A stretch of DNA of 64,000 nt from Ophiura sarsii. Lineage: Eukaryota > Echinodermata > Ophiuroidea > Amphilepidida > Ophiuridae. The translations under genes and the position numbers were made by a program. This document shows positions 1 through 11,280 of this stretch, piece after piece; position 1 is the stretch's first letter, and each line of letters opens with the position of its first letter. The notes under the pieces are model-generated. The model was not told the DNA's origin, made no database searches, and worked only from the letters and a program-made list of their open reading frames with translations. The DNA lies in assembly GCA_035610835.1 (NCBI GenBank), contig CM069458.1, positions 35,706,718 to 35,770,717 on the forward strand. Direction: 5' to 3'.

Positions 1-571
1 TCGCGGCTCATCGGCCGGGATGTTTTTGGGCTTTTTTAATGCACTTTGAGGGTTCCTGTCACATAATATTGATTTTATCCACAAATTTGTGTTTTTGGGG
101 GGGTTTTTTTAGAGTGCCGGGTGGGCCAGCCCAATTCCAGGCCCAGTGCTGGGCGGGCCCGACCGGCGTAGCTACAACCCTGGTATACACTCTTTTAAGT
201 AATAGAAAGTTTGTGCATGATATGCTACCCTCAATAAAGTAACTTACCCGGTAATAAATACGCTGATAACTCATAGAAATAAAGTTCCAAAGTAAAAACA
301 TCAAATTACAAAGTTATGGATTAATTTCTCCTCTTCAATTTGAAATATTGTTTGTGAAGATCCGTTAACAATTAAGAACACTACGCTGACAAGAATGAGA
401 CAAAGAACAAATTTTCATTTTCGCTCTTGGGTTTTGAACACGCAGGATAGTGTGACAGGTATGTGTATTTGCCGCATTCAATTGACGCATTCAGGATCCT
501 CATCTTACTATCGACCGAGTCACTACCAGTTAATCAATACTCTGCCTATTGCTACACAGAGGCTGCCTGTA
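1..571. other. No gene seen; repeat-like segment at 100-200
   Basis: No supportable coding sequence. Bases 100-190 (T-run, AGAGTGCC, GC-rich block, then GTAGCTACAACCCTG) resemble 13600-13690, so both are probably copies of one dispersed repeat. The remainder is AT-rich sequence that may be intron of the gene whose last exons start at 2389. Confidence 0.4.
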
Positions 572-1232
572 CCGGGTGGTTCAAAAAAAAGTTGACCCAA
601 GTTCTAGGTAACTTTTCAACTACATTTTATAGTTTCAGAGAATTTGTGTTTACTTAGTCTTGATCAGCAGTAAGTTTTGAAACTATCCTGAACAAATGGT
701 AAATTTAGCTTGGTTGGTTCTTCAGATATGGCTCATCACAGAGAGCATGCACAAAACTGCCTTGTCCATGGGAGCGTCCTTTAGTAGAGATAGAATGTAC
801 AAAGTGGACTTACACACGATTGGTCACAAATTGTGAAAAAAGGAGAAAAAGAAAAAACGAGACATCTGAAACATCTGCCTTGTGCATGACATTACCTACA
901 TACGTACCTACGTTTCTTTGTTGAATGTGAATGGCACATAAGCACATAGATTGGGATACTTTGTCAGGGCGGGCTTTTCACTTCTGAATCTAGAGCATGC
1001 TGTTTTGTTGAAGATAAAAACTAAATGACGCTCCCGTGGACAAGTCAGTTTTGTGCATGCTTTCTGTAATGAACCATATCTGAAGAACTAAACAAGCTAA
1101 ACGCGCCATTTGTTCAGGATAATTTCAACATTTACTGCTGATCAAGACCAAGTAAACACAAATTCTCTGAAACTATAAATGTGGTTGAAAAATTACTTTG
1201 AACTTGGGTCAACTTTTTTTTGAACCACCCGG
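572..1232. mobile_element. 661-bp foldback element with TA target duplication
   Basis: The two halves are inverted copies of each other over about 210 bases per arm. The left end reads CCGGGTGGTTCAAAAAAAAG and the right end is its complement, ending CCACCCGG. TA stands on both sides (570-571 and 1233-1234), as for Tc1/mariner-type insertions. There is no open frame, so it is non-autonomous. The arms differ at scattered positions, so the insertion is not brand new. Confidence 0.85.
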
Positions 1233-2388
1233 TAGAAGAATAAAATGCTAAAATTATATTAAAAAAAACTTTTTTGATTTTGACACATCACGCAATCCAT
1301 GCAATATCTCAAATTAAAGAGAAGAAATATCTTTTCAATTTTATGATTTGATATTGTTACGCAGGAGCTATAATAGTATTGGAGTTATTGGCATGTTTAG
1401 TACCTGATTTCTTGAGCACTGTAGTCGGTAAATATATTAAAACTTGTGCATCATGATTGATAACTTTTTCAGGGACGAATACCCTATTTACCTCATGTTT
1501 ACCACTTAACCCTGCTTCTTATCACACCAAGAACTGGTGCACTTTGAAAGATATATTTAATGCATAGCTGTAAATGCATTGATACATTAGGGTGAAACCT
1601 ACAAGTAATAAAGTAATACAGGACTTATAAACTTGGTCCCCATTTTGAGAACAATTTCGACACATTTCCGGCCCAAAAAGGCTGATTTTACATGATTTGA
1701 GAAAAAAATTCTAAAAATTCTAAATTCTTGAAAAACGCAAAAAGTTCGTCAGTCAGTAAAACAGGGGTTGGTTTTTTCCTCGCCTAAGCTACAATATCTT
1801 AGTGGTATTTGTTGAAAACGGCATTGAAATTGAGCACAACATAAAGAAATAGCGAATGTTTAACAGCAATTTGGTAAATCCAATGGTTTTTTTCCCCAAC
1901 ACAAGTCTATGAGAATGAGCTGCCAATTCAACACAATAGCACTACGTGCGCAAAGTAGAGCAATAATGCATGGCTGCCATCGACTTACATGTGGATAAGG
2001 CCACAGAAGGGGAAAACCTGTTGTATGGGCCCGACCGACCCATTTTGCTCGGCGGCACATTTCCTGAAATTTGTGGGGTGGGGGGGGGGGGGGGGGGGGA
2101 CAAAAACCTTCTTTTTTTACCAATTTTTCTCTAAATAGCTATTATTTCGTAATTAGAGCTTCAATTTAAATGTCCATTTTTCACCAAATATGCCCATGAT
2201 ATTACATTTGGCAAGAATTTGTAGAAAGAAAATCAGAATCAGAGATCCGGAACAAATCTGCCTTGGGAAAAAGTGTACCTCTTTTAGGACCACTCTCTAT
2301 GATTCAACTAACATTTTAACCAACAGAATTTATAGACAAATATTCAGCTCTTGAATATCTCTGATATTTTTTTCCTTTTGATAACCAG
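1233..2388. other. Intron-like sequence with repeat fragments and poly-G tract
   Basis: No exon recognised. 1660-1720 carries a dispersed motif (GGCTGATTTTACATGATTTGAG) also present, in either orientation, at 4480-4510, 23180-23210 and 52470-52500. A run of about 20 G at 2079-2099 follows GGGGAAAACCTGTTGTATGGG, which is also found near 4395. Confidence 0.4.
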
Positions 2389-2547
2389 GTTTCAACAGGC
2401 ACCTTGAGTTACATCCAAGCCCGTTGTGAACAGGCTCTGCAGAATTTAGATCAGGATACTAGCAGTGAGGAGGAAGACAACACAACTCCAAGGCTGATAT
2501 CTAGCGGAATTGAAGACATAACACTGACTGAAGACATACATACAGAG
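2389..2547 (+). CDS. Exon of the unrecognised gene: acidic segment
   Basis: The acceptor CCAG ends at 2388 and the donor GAG|GTGGGT follows 2547. It has 53 codons, phase 0 at both ends. It begins VSTGTLSYIQARCEQ and contains an acidic serine patch (DTSSEEEDN) of the kind often phosphorylated by CK2; that role is only suggested by composition. A second AG eight bases inside (CAACAG at 2392-2399) is an alternative acceptor but would change the phase. Confidence 0.7.
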
Positions 2548-5500
2548 GTGGGTAGATGTTACACTTGTTTAACCCACATCCTAGACTGGATCCTAATCAT
2601 GTCTTCCCTATTTTACTCACGGGCCCCTGCGAGGGTGCTCAAATGTGAAGACTGGAAAAAATACAGTTCTAAAAGGGTGCGCTGATAAACTCGTGAATAA
2701 ACATGAGCTTTTCACTCACCAGTCACGCCACAGTGTGCCGGTAGTTACACCGCGTCACACGATAGGGCGCCCGATTTGCCTCCCGCGCGGGACGCAGCTT
2801 GACCAATCGGGTGGTATTTCTGTTGTTGTTGTGTACAAATGCGCATGCTCGGTATTGGTATGCATATTCATATATATCCAAAATTCACATGGAATTCCAC
2901 GTGAAAACTGCACACTTTTTGGACGTACAATTTTCCCAGTCCCTCTTTTTGGTCTGCCATTTTTAAAGATGGCGGCCATATAGAGGGACGCGGGGACCCA
3001 GTCTACCCACATCCCTCTATTTGGCCGTCAACTTTAAAATTGGCGGACCAAATCAAGGGACTGGGTAAATAATAACAAAAAATGAGCGGAAGTGTTGTGG
3101 AAAAATCCATGACACTTCCGATCACTTGTAATTTAATAGCAATAACACTAAAGTACCCAATTGGTCCAATTTAAACTGTAAAGCAGGTATAACGATAGTC
3201 ACGCTGGGCCATGGGTGGTATAACAGTGCGCCTCATCGTGTCATACAATGCACAGCACTGCGTGAAACCACTGGTGCAGTATGGCGTGATGGTACAGGAA
3301 TAGATTTATGTTTATTCATGAGTTGATCAGCGCACACTTTGGAACTGTTTGTTTTTCAGTCTTCATATTGAAAGTATGAAGACAGGACAGATTCAGTCTA
3401 GGTAGATGTATGGGAGGCCATATACTCTGCGTTGGTTCAAGTTGGAGGCTGACATTAGCGAGTATTATTTTGACAAGAAAAATGTTAATGACAAAGGCCT
3501 AGTATGCATAGAGGACTCTGGACAACATTCCTGCTTGCTTACCATGTAATAGCATATCATTTATAAGTTAGGAATCAGGGAGAACATCTTTATTTGAAAT
3601 GTTGTTTATTTACTTCACATATTACAGGTTGAATTTGATTGGCTGCGACAATTCTGGATGCAAGGTGTGCAGCGTGCTCAAGAGAGAGACAATTTCTGGA
3701 TGCAACCCCTGGAAGATTTAGAGAAATCATGGAAACAAATGGAATTAATGGTAGGAAAATTCACTTTTATACTGACGATTTCAGCTATCAGTCGGTCATA
3801 AATTCTCCAATTCCCATATTAGGCAGGCCAGTTTTGTTTTTCGATATCAAAATTTAGTTAAGTTATAAACCTCAGTGTATTCCAGTGTGATTTGGTCAAT
3901 GACAGCAGACTAACAGTCTGAAAAAACAGACACTTTATATCCTCAGGGAGAGTTTTGTGATCACTAGAGGGGTCTGTCTAGCTCTCAAAATAGCAAAATA
4001 AAAAGGGCCTCCTCCTTTTTGCAGACACCATTCTGAATGCCAAACTTGGGCTAAAACGCGAGGCAACAGGGGAATTTAGGTCCGTTTTCCAATAAAATAA
4101 ATAAAAAAACCTCCTATTTTTCCAAAACCCGGACGAGAAACATGTTTTTTTAATTTTACTTGGCCTAACTCCATGTCCATTCTTGATTCGGAGATTGCCT
4201 CAAGTGATTGTAACACAAGATTAAACTGTTCACACTCGACCGATGGTCGATCATATTTGAACAATCCCCACTCAGTGGAGACTTATTCAGCCGTTTAAAA
4301 TATTCACAAACATTTGATCGATCATTGGTCATTGTATACACACATAAAAGTGGATCAATTATCCAAAGATCCATCTGTCAGGTTAGGCGAGGGCCCCGAG
4401 GGGGGAAAACCTGTTTTACGGGTCCGGCCGACCCACTTTTTTGCATTTTTGAAAATATTTTTTAGATATTTTTCTTCTCAAATCATGTAAAATCAGCTGT
4501 TTTTTGGCTGAAAATCTGCCGGAAAATTCTGCCAGGGCAAACATACTGCTTCCTGCAGATTATGCTACAAAAAAGTCAACAGATATGTCTAAAAATACTA
4601 ACCAGACTTACCATAAAAGATTGGACACTGTCTTTATGTACCATGTGGTGGCATAGGAAAACCCTTCGCATGGTCATTTTCTAACAACTTGTTTTTTTAT
4701 TTGGCAGCAAGTTACATATTCTACTGATTTCAGAACTGCTTAAAATCTTTCAAAAATTCCATCTAGAACTACAGTTATTTTCGTTTTTTAAAGACGGCAA
4801 GTTTATACGCAACAATAAAATATGAAACTAAAAATTCAAAGGTTAAAGTTCCGTACTCTAAATCTTTGAATTTCTTTAATAACACTATGTGTCAATATCA
4901 CACAGAATAGCTTGTCATGTTAAAAAGACTTTTGATAATAATCTAATTTGTTTGCAATCTTATTACCAATTTTCAATTCTTCACTTTCAAAATCTTTACA
5001 TTGCATTGTCGGAATGTGGTTAACATGGTCAATATCTATCCCTCCAAGGCCATAAGATTTCGGGCAACTTCACTTTTCAACGTTTTCACTGGGCACCACC
5101 ATCTTAGATTTTGATGGCATTATAAACAATATAGTGAAGTACAGCCAACTATGGCACAATTTAGAATTTTAACATAGGAAATGGTAAAATATATAACTTG
5201 ATTTCAATCAATGAATACTCCTTGTTATTTGAAGTAATAGTTTGCATTCCAAAATGTCGACATTTTAGGAAATAACTGGCGATAAATGGGTGTTTCCTCC
5301 ATCGGGTTGAGTGACCTGTTGCTTTGAAGAAATGTGATGCGCAGTAAATTATGTGACCTATCAATGCGCATGTACATCTTCATACAGGGCATGAATAGAG
5401 CTTTCTAACGATATCAAATTCAATGGGGTGCATGTTAAGTTCAAGAAGGAGTGAGCAGGTTCAAAAGACGTACATTTTAGTTCATTCACCTCTGATTTCT

Positions 5501-8248
5501 TGCCAAAAATTTGATAATCATGGTTCAGAAAAGTGCTAAAAATAAACTGTACATCTGGAATTTTGCATAAAAAACTCCTGGGGACTAAAGTTAAAGGTCT
5601 AATCCCTATCTTGGGACCAAAGTTGGAAAGTTGACTTGGAACCCATTTGTTAGGAATAATTTGGCTAGACCCAGATATCTCAGTATTAACATTAGCGACT
5701 TCCGACGGGTTTTCCCATACCACCACACAAATGGTTTAATAGCCGATCATGGCCAAACATTATTCAAATCAATTGTACAGACACTCCTATGTGTACTGCC
5801 GCAGCAAAGGGGTGCAGTTGTTGGTAAAATGAATTTTGAGATATTGATAGAATTACATTGTAGGCATGGAAATACAAAGAAAATAAAGATAATTTTTCTG
5901 TCACATTTCTTCATAGAATCAGATAGCAGTATCCAGTCTTAACAACTATTTTTAAAGCATGCAGAAAGCTCCTTTTCTTGGTATTTAGATCTCAACCTTT
6001 TCTTTGAGAGACAACTGCATCCTTTTGCTGTGGCTGTACACATATTACCTAACAAATACAGCCATCAAACATGATACACCAGATGAAGTAAAAAAAAACT
6101 GTGGGAGAAAATAGTAAGCAAATGCCTCGCCTTCTGTGCAAGATAAGGAAATTAAATTGTGTTTCACCATAATGTGCATTAGTCAACAACGGTGTTTGCG
6201 TCATCTGGGTCATTCCCTCGTGCCCTTCCAACTCTGACAAAGGATTTGAATGTCATTTCATCAAAAATTGACACATGAATGCAATACAAATGAGAACATT
6301 ATATGATTTCACATGATTGTTACTTTTTGTCACAAAGCTTTGCCACTGTACTAACTAACAGTATGGGGAAATTGTTAAAATGCATAATATTCAACACCAT
6401 CTCATTACATATTTGTTATCTCTGTTACAGACCCAGCTTGCCATTGATGCTGCAATGCAAGGTAGTAGCAGTGAACATCATAGCCTGTGTAATGTACTGA
6501 TTGATGTCCTAAAGAAGCGTACCAGGCAGCGTCAGGAATGCATAAACAGGTGAGAGAGACAACCCTGAAATTCAAAACATAATTTAAAAGTTTTGGCAAT
6601 GTCCAAACACAAAATAGAACAACACAGATCGTTGTGCGAGTGCAACAATGTCGTAAGTGACATTTTGGTGAAATTGACTATTTTATATATTTTTGGAAAG
6701 AGTAGGTAATTGCGCTCATTTTAAGCTAATTTTGAAGTTCTAAAAAACAATGTCATAAGTGCACTTCAATTTAATTTTATATTTTTCTCAGTGCAACAAC
6801 AACGTATCTGCCACATATGTTAGAATTGCACTCTGCTTTCATAGTATGCTGAGTGCAATATCATCGTATCTACCACTTACGATGTTCTTGCACTCTGTTT
6901 TCTCATATTTTCTCAAGTTTTCTCAGTGCAATAATAACGTATCTGCCATATACGTTGTTGTTGCACTCTGATTTCTCATATTTTCTCAAGTTTTCTAAGT
7001 GCAATAATAACGTATCTGCCACATACGTTTTTGTTGCACTCACTAGATTGGTTATTGCAGATACGTTATCTAAAAATGTCAATATCTTTTCAAATACTTA
7101 TTATTATGACACGATGTTCAATTTATATCATCAAAGATAACAATCTTTACACTTCCATAACATTATATTTTTACTCAAAAACACAATAAGTATGAAAAAC
7201 ATAATAATGCTTCTCCTGTAAATTCAGCAAAATGCAGATACGTTATTGTTGCACTCGCATGACGAGATTGTCTGTATTCGATTTAGGGGAGAAATTTGCT
7301 CACTCGATGTATATCTCAGATATTTGGTACCAATTCTGATTTTGAATTAACTTATATAAAAACACTTGGTCAGAAACTGTTTGTGTTAGGTGTATTTGAT
7401 GTCGATCAACAATGTCCCAGTTCCATTCCATGCATGCGGGAACATGCATTGACTGTTGCATTGACTGCTGTTGTTACAGATGACTTAGTGTATGTTTTAT
7501 AGTGGACACCCCCTTCTAATGCGCGCATACAGACAGGCAAGCTTTTGTTTCCTTGGCTGCTATGACGTTACAGGTGACATCATATAGCAGTGGCGGATCC
7601 AGGAATAAAATTTACGGGGGGCTGACAAAGACCGTTTTTTTAATTGGTACAACAACAAAAATTGTAGAATTTTTTTCCGCCAGCTCGTGAAATTCTGCTA
7701 AATGGGGGTGGGGTGAGGGGTGGGGGTAGAGATATGGTTGTCCAAAAACCAGCAAAAAATAAATTGCATGGTAAAACTCTCAAATGTACCGACGGAACCT
7801 ACCTATGTCTCTGAAAAAGGTACAGTGATACACAAAAAAAGTATATTCTCCGCCCCCCCCCCTGTATCCGCCACTGTATAGCTACTCTAATTAGGGAAAC
7901 ATATGCAAATGAGATGCAGGTGTGACATAAGTTTCCCTAATTCTTAATATAATCACTATTGACTTTTTAAACCTGGAAAAGACAGATGGTGTTTTATTTT
8001 ATTCTGTGTTATACATAGCACAACATACTATTGTATACATCCTTAATGTTTATACTCACTCTTTTTATGCTGTATTTTGTATCCATTACAGATTTGGAGG
8101 CAAGATGCTAGTCACCATGCCATCAGATGAAATCCCAAGCTTCAGACCTTACTGGCAGGATTCTGACCCCAGTTACCCTTTGCCCTTTGACCTTGATGAT
8201 GTCATCCATAAATTAGAATGTCATCTGGATAATGGTGACAATTCTTAG
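2389..8248 (+). CDS. 3' part of an unrecognised multi-exon gene (four terminal exons)
   Basis: I do not recognise this protein. Four exons join in one frame: 2389-2547 (phase 0, 53 codons), 3628-3750 (41 codons, phase 0), 6431-6549 (39 codons plus 2 bases) and 8092-8248, which ends in TAG. Every junction has a pyrimidine-tract/AG acceptor and a GT donor, and the split codon AG|A across the last intron gives Arg. The encoded C-terminal ~185 residues start with an acidic Ser/Glu/Asp stretch (SSEEED), continue with a Trp- and Gln-rich probable helix (FDWLRQFWMQ), then a basic stretch (KKRTRQRQ), and end in an acidic, Pro/Tyr-rich tail (RPYWQDSDPSYPLPFDLDD). There is no signal peptide, membrane segment or zinc motif. 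No initiator is visible, so upstream exons probably lie left of the window. AATAAA at 8535-8540 fits a 3' end. Agreement of phases makes a real gene likely; the function is unknown. Confidence 0.72.
2582..3003 (+). mobile_element. TAGACT-family miniature element, 9-bp target duplication
   Basis: It starts TAGACTGGATCC and ends GGGACCCAGTCTA, giving short terminal inverted repeats. CCCACATCC occurs immediately before and immediately after it, a 9-bp target site duplication. A second copy lies at 55405-55833 and is nearly identical over long blocks, including the region around CAAATGCGCATGCTCGGTA. The 9-bp duplication fits Mutator-like transposition. It lies in an intron of the 2389-8248 gene. 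Confidence 0.8.
3004..3406 (-). mobile_element. Inverted partial copy of the TAGACT-family element
   Basis: 3010-3065 is the reverse complement of the right part of the neighbouring element (CCCTCTATTTGGCC...AAGGGACTGGG). 3240-3406 mirrors its left part (TTTATTCATGAGTTGATCAGCGC) and ends GATTCAGTCTA. A related right end is found at 52505-52605. It is probably a rearranged second member lying tail-to-tail with the first. Confidence 0.55.
3628..3750 (+). CDS. Exon of the unrecognised gene: Trp/Gln-rich helix
   Basis: The acceptor TTACAG ends at 3627 and the donor ATG|GTAGGA follows. It encodes 41 codons in phase 0, with three tryptophans in two similar blocks (FWMQGVQ and FWMQPLE), which suggests a short internal duplication or a regular amphipathic helix. 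Confidence 0.7.
3861..5791. other. Intron-like stretch with dispersed repeat fragments
   Basis: No exon found. 4385-4530 carries the dispersed repeat with CCTGTTTTACGGGTCCGGCC and the AAATCATGTAAAATCAGC block. A long antisense frame at 5361-5726 has no recognisable domain and is probably chance; its TCCGACGGGTTTTCC also occurs near 13517, which suggests repeat origin. Confidence 0.35.
5792..6040. mobile_element. Miniature element with CAGCAAAAGGTGCAGTTGT ends
   Basis: The left end TGTACTGCCGCAGCAAAGGG pairs with the right end CCTTTTGCTGTGGCTGTACA over about 30 bases. A second copy, with its left end truncated, lies at 15650-15862 and shares the internal blocks, including TTAGATCT and GAGAAACAACTGCACC. 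It has no coding capacity. Confidence 0.65.
6431..6549 (+). CDS. Exon of the unrecognised gene: helical and basic segment
   Basis: The acceptor CTGTTACAG ends at 6430 and the donor AACAG|GTGAGA follows 6549. The 119 bases leave two bases (AG) that join with the first A of the next exon to give Arg. It contains LCNVLIDVLKKRTRQRQ, a likely helix ending in a basic cluster. Confidence 0.7.
6630..7262. repeat. Array of GTGCAA(N)AACGTATCTGCCA hairpins in a foldback frame
   Basis: Between inverted ends (GCGAGTGCAACAATGTCGTA and its relative near 7230-7255) there are at least four units of about 80 bases. Each opens with AGTGCAATAATAACGTATCTG and closes with CATACGTTGTTGTTGCACTC, so each can fold on itself. 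The units are joined by TTTTCTCATATTTTCTCAAG. It lies in the last intron of the 2389-8248 gene. Confidence 0.7.
7588..7876. mobile_element. Miniature element with CAGTGGCGGATCC ends
   Basis: The ends CAGTGGCGGATCCAGG and CCTGTATCCGCCACTG are inverted repeats. TATAG flanks both sides (7583-7587 and 7877-7881). The inside is low-complexity, with G- and C-runs near the ends. CAGTGGCGGATCC termini are common among animal hAT-like miniature elements; the short flanking duplication leaves the superfamily open. Confidence 0.75.
8092..8248 (+). CDS. Terminal exon of the unrecognised gene
   Basis: The acceptor CATTACAG ends at 8091. After the split Arg codon the frame reads FGGKMLVTMPSDE and stays open to TAG at 8246-8248. 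The last 50 residues are acidic and rich in Pro and Tyr. The 3' UTR runs into a foldback element (8313-8468) before the poly(A) signal at 8535. Confidence 0.72.
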
Positions 8249-8312
8249 GCGATGCTGAATTGCAAAGATGGTTTCTTTATTACCGGTACAAAAGCATGCC
8301 ATAATTTCATCA

Positions 8313-8468
8313 CATAGACCTTATCGCAAATAGGTAAAAATCAATTGATTATCCTTTTCTGATGCATTGTGGGATAGAAAATTGGGCAAATTTTGTCATT
8401 TTTCAACCCCACAATGCACCAGAAAAGGATAATCAATTGATTTTTACCTATTTGCGATAAGGTCTATG
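8313..8468. mobile_element. 156-bp near-perfect hairpin element
   Basis: Arms of about 61 bases (8313-8373 and 8408-8468) are inverted copies; each contains GCAAATAGGTAAAAATCAAT and GATTATCCTTTTCTG. The loop is only about 34 bases. The same arms recur at 28061-28236 with an unrelated loop. It is in the 3' UTR of the upstream gene if the AATAAA at 8535 is used. Confidence 0.8.
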
Positions 8469-8508
8469 AGCAGAGTTTTTCACTGGTTTCCATTAGCATT
8501 TACATTGA

Positions 8509-8932
8509 GATGATAGAACTATGTTTAAGCCTAAAATAAAAAGTTGTTGACTTGCCTTTTATGACCGACCCTAAAATCTGAACATCTAGGGTAGCTTTTT
8601 TATTTTTTTTATATATTTTTAATATTGATTTTTGCTAAATATTTTAAATATAATGTTTAACTGCTACTTAAACGTATGAATTTGTCAATTACTCACTTAT
8701 GTGTTAAATATTAATAGTTAGATGATAGAACTATGTTTAAGCCTAAAATAAAAAGTTGTTGACTTGCCTTTTATGACCGACCCTAAAATCTGAACATCTA
8801 GGGTAGCTTTTTTATTTTTTTTATATATTTTTAATATTGATTTTTGCTAAATATTTTAAATATAATGTTTAACTGCTACTTAAACGTATGAATTTGTCAA
8901 TTACTCACTTATGTGTTAAATATTAATAGTTA
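8509..8932. repeat. Tandem duplication, 2 x 212 bp
   Basis: 8509-8720 and 8721-8932 appear identical by eye, both starting GATGATAGAACTATG and ending TTAATAGTTA. Absence of differences implies a very recent duplication, an assembly error, or gene conversion. The unit holds an AATAAA. Confidence 0.9.
8535..8540 (+). promoter_or_regulatory. Candidate poly(A) signal AATAAA
   Basis: AATAAA lies about 290 bases after the stop at 8248. It sits inside the first copy of the 212-bp tandem duplication, so the same signal recurs at 8747-8752 and the gene may have two equivalent cleavage sites. Confidence 0.45.
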
Positions 8933-10396
8933 ACATATGTGTTCTTGTGTAGTATCTTGTTTTGGTTGTCTGATTAAAAGAAATATTACCAAAATAACAA
9001 ATACAAAAAATCAACCGACCGACCCACAATCCTAGAAAAAAGTCTTGGAACACTTTTCTGTGATTGAACGCTTTTCTGTGATTAACGGTAAATGGTCACC
9101 CCCACTCCCCCGCGCAATGTTGAGGGATGCCAATGGCTTCAGCAGCTTGCTAGAATGTCCCAACATTGATTGATAGGGGTGGGGAAGGAAAAATCCCATT
9201 TAAAAGTGTTCAGATAAGCACAGAAGACAATACACATTAATCAAATAGCTTGGAAATATATATACATGTATTATCCAAAAAGTGCGCTCAACGTTCCAAG
9301 GATTTATTTCCAAGATTGCAGATGTTGGCACTTAAAGGACAAGTCAGTCAACTCTTTCTTTTTTTTTGCCTTATCATGGAGATGAGTAAGTCGATAGAAA
9401 CATAGCCATCATGTGCGCATTGGTATCAATGGCATTTAGTTTGGTTCCAGCTTGTATAAGGCCAACAACAACAAAAAATAGTTGTGTTGCCCTCATCCGG
9501 CCGGGTCCAAATTCCGAGAATGTGGGCCGGGTATTTTTTTTCTTCTTCTTCTTTTTTTGTAAGATTTTTTTTTTTCATGATTTTTTTTTCAAGATTCTTT
9601 TTTCCTCAAGATTTTTTTCAAGATTTTTTTTTCTTCTCAAGATCTCTCAATCTGTGAAAATTGCACCAGAGATGGGCAAGAAACCAAAATATTCACCATT
9701 GGGTTGAAAATACATCCAGTAAGCGTTTTCCTTAGTATCTTCACACATGTTGACTGAAATAATAGGTATAAAATCGTTGATTTGGAGAAGAAAAAAATTT
9801 AAAATAAATAAATTTAAAAAAATTTAAAAATCCGGCCGGCCGTCCCTCCTGATTTTAGGCTTGTTTTTGTTGGCCTAACCATGGACATTATAAATTGATC
9901 AAAACTATATAGGACCTCTGGATTTGAATGGGAATCAGCCCAAGGGCTCCCAAAATGACACATGATTTTAAATTTAGTCATATTAAGGCAAAAAAGTAAT
10001 GTGAGGTTAAAATGATACATAAACTTTGATAAAATATACAAACAATCAATATGCAAACTTTTGAAGGTCAACAAACATCGCATTTATTTTGTATTTCTCC
10101 ATAGAAGACAATGCTAAATCATTTTTTCCTCTATGGGAACCCATTTCATTGACCAAAATGCTCGCTCGTACTAGGTGTTATTTACAGTGCATTGAGGTGT
10201 GTTATTGCAATGGAGTTCAACAGTATTGAACTGTCATTACGGCAGGCTGCCATGTATTGTATAAACGCTGACGTTCTCCTATTTCACCACACGCTGCAGG
10301 CTGTCATCGCATGCGATGACCTACATTAACCCAACATGATCTGCGATGAATTGCTGTTCACTGCAGCGGAAGTAGGGCTACCCCACCGCATTGTCC
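8933..10396. other. Intergenic sequence, no gene seen
   Basis: Contains a T-rich low-complexity block (9535-9650) built from TTTTTTCAAGATT-like units, and a segment at 9800-10090 (CCAAGGGCTCCCAAAATGACAC) repeated near 28545-28570. A C/G-rich block at 9098-9190 resembles 11645-11730, both carrying AACATTGATNG. No exon is supported. Confidence 0.4.
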
Positions 10397-10702
10397 CACT
10401 AAGGCCAAACAAAGAAGGTTTGTCTCAGAAAACCGCCCGCATTGGTGTGTGAAATGAGCTACGGCGCGTAGGTCTGTGCACTGAGGCCTAACATTTTTAT
10501 TTTTTTGGTGGATTTTTTTTGGATTTTTTTAAAACAAAAAGTTTAAAAAAGTTCTCTGTAAGCTTGGATTAGCAACAACAACCAAAAAAATTGCATACCT
10601 CATAGCCTATTTTCTAAAAAAAAATTTTAAAAAATCGCACAGCGCTTAGCTTTTTTGCAAAATGTTTCTGAGACAAACTTTCTTCTTTGTTTGGCCTTAG
10701 TG
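10397..10702. mobile_element. Foldback miniature element, CACTAAGGCCAAACAAAG ends
   Basis: The left arm CACTAAGGCCAAACAAAGAA then GGTTTGTCTCAGAAA is mirrored by the right arm, ending TTGTTTGGCCTTAGTG. Related ends with TTTGTCTCAGAAAC occur at 31475-31500, 31715-31735 and 57300-57320. No clear target duplication seen. Confidence 0.7.
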
Positions 10703-10798
10703 CCTAGTATAAACAAGCCGCTCTCTACATATATCTAGATTATACATGCTTCCAATAATACTACAAATAATGGTTTGTACATTCTTGAATGGTGTATT

Positions 10799-11280
10799 AT
10801 TATTATTATTATTATTGAATCTTTCTTTATTGAGGGTAAACAGCTTCAGTGTCAAGCACTGCTTTCCAAGCAGGCCCTCATTTCACAGAGAATAATACAT
10901 AATTATTTACAAAATACATGGAATATAACAACTATTTACATAAATATATATACAAAACCCATCAGATAAATTCACCAAGAAAATGCAGAATTGTAATATA
11001 TAGAACACAAAATTTAAATTCCATGGATCTTTGTCCTAAATTGTTTCACTGACATATTCTCAAGCTCGGTTCTGATTGTTGATGGCAAGTTGTTCCAGGC
11101 ATATGCTGCCCTAACATGAAACGTTCACATACCTGAGTTAGACTTAAAGTATGAATGTTTCTTAGTCGTCTGAAATCTACAATCATGGAGAAAATAGAGT
11201 TGGATACTTTACACAATTTGTTGGACCCATCCCACTGCTCACATCTGAAATCTGACTTTGGCAAGTCATTGTTCAATAGA
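10799..11280 (-). mobile_element. 5'-truncated LINE-type retrotransposon, 3' end
   Basis: On the minus strand a frame reads AAYAWNNLPSTIRTE and ends FRTKIHGI then stop (about 11110-11022). NNLPSTIR followed by an F/K-rich end is typical of the C-terminus of CR1/RTE-like reverse transcriptases. A -1 shift separates it from the preceding piece (LPKSDFRCEQWDG, RLRNIHTL). The 3' end ACCCTCAATAAAGAAAGATT plus an (AAT)n tail sits at 10799-10840. It is a dead fragment. The same tail is found on the + strand at 15230-15310. Confidence 0.75.

Noticed and set aside
5361..5726. 121-codon minus-strand frame in an intron
   Set aside because: No recognisable domain, antisense to the host gene, and part of its sequence (TCCGACGGGTTTTC) recurs elsewhere, pointing to a repeat.
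8313..8468. CRISPR array or rho-independent terminator
   Set aside because: Inverted, not direct, repeats in an animal genome; the same arms occur elsewhere as a mobile element.
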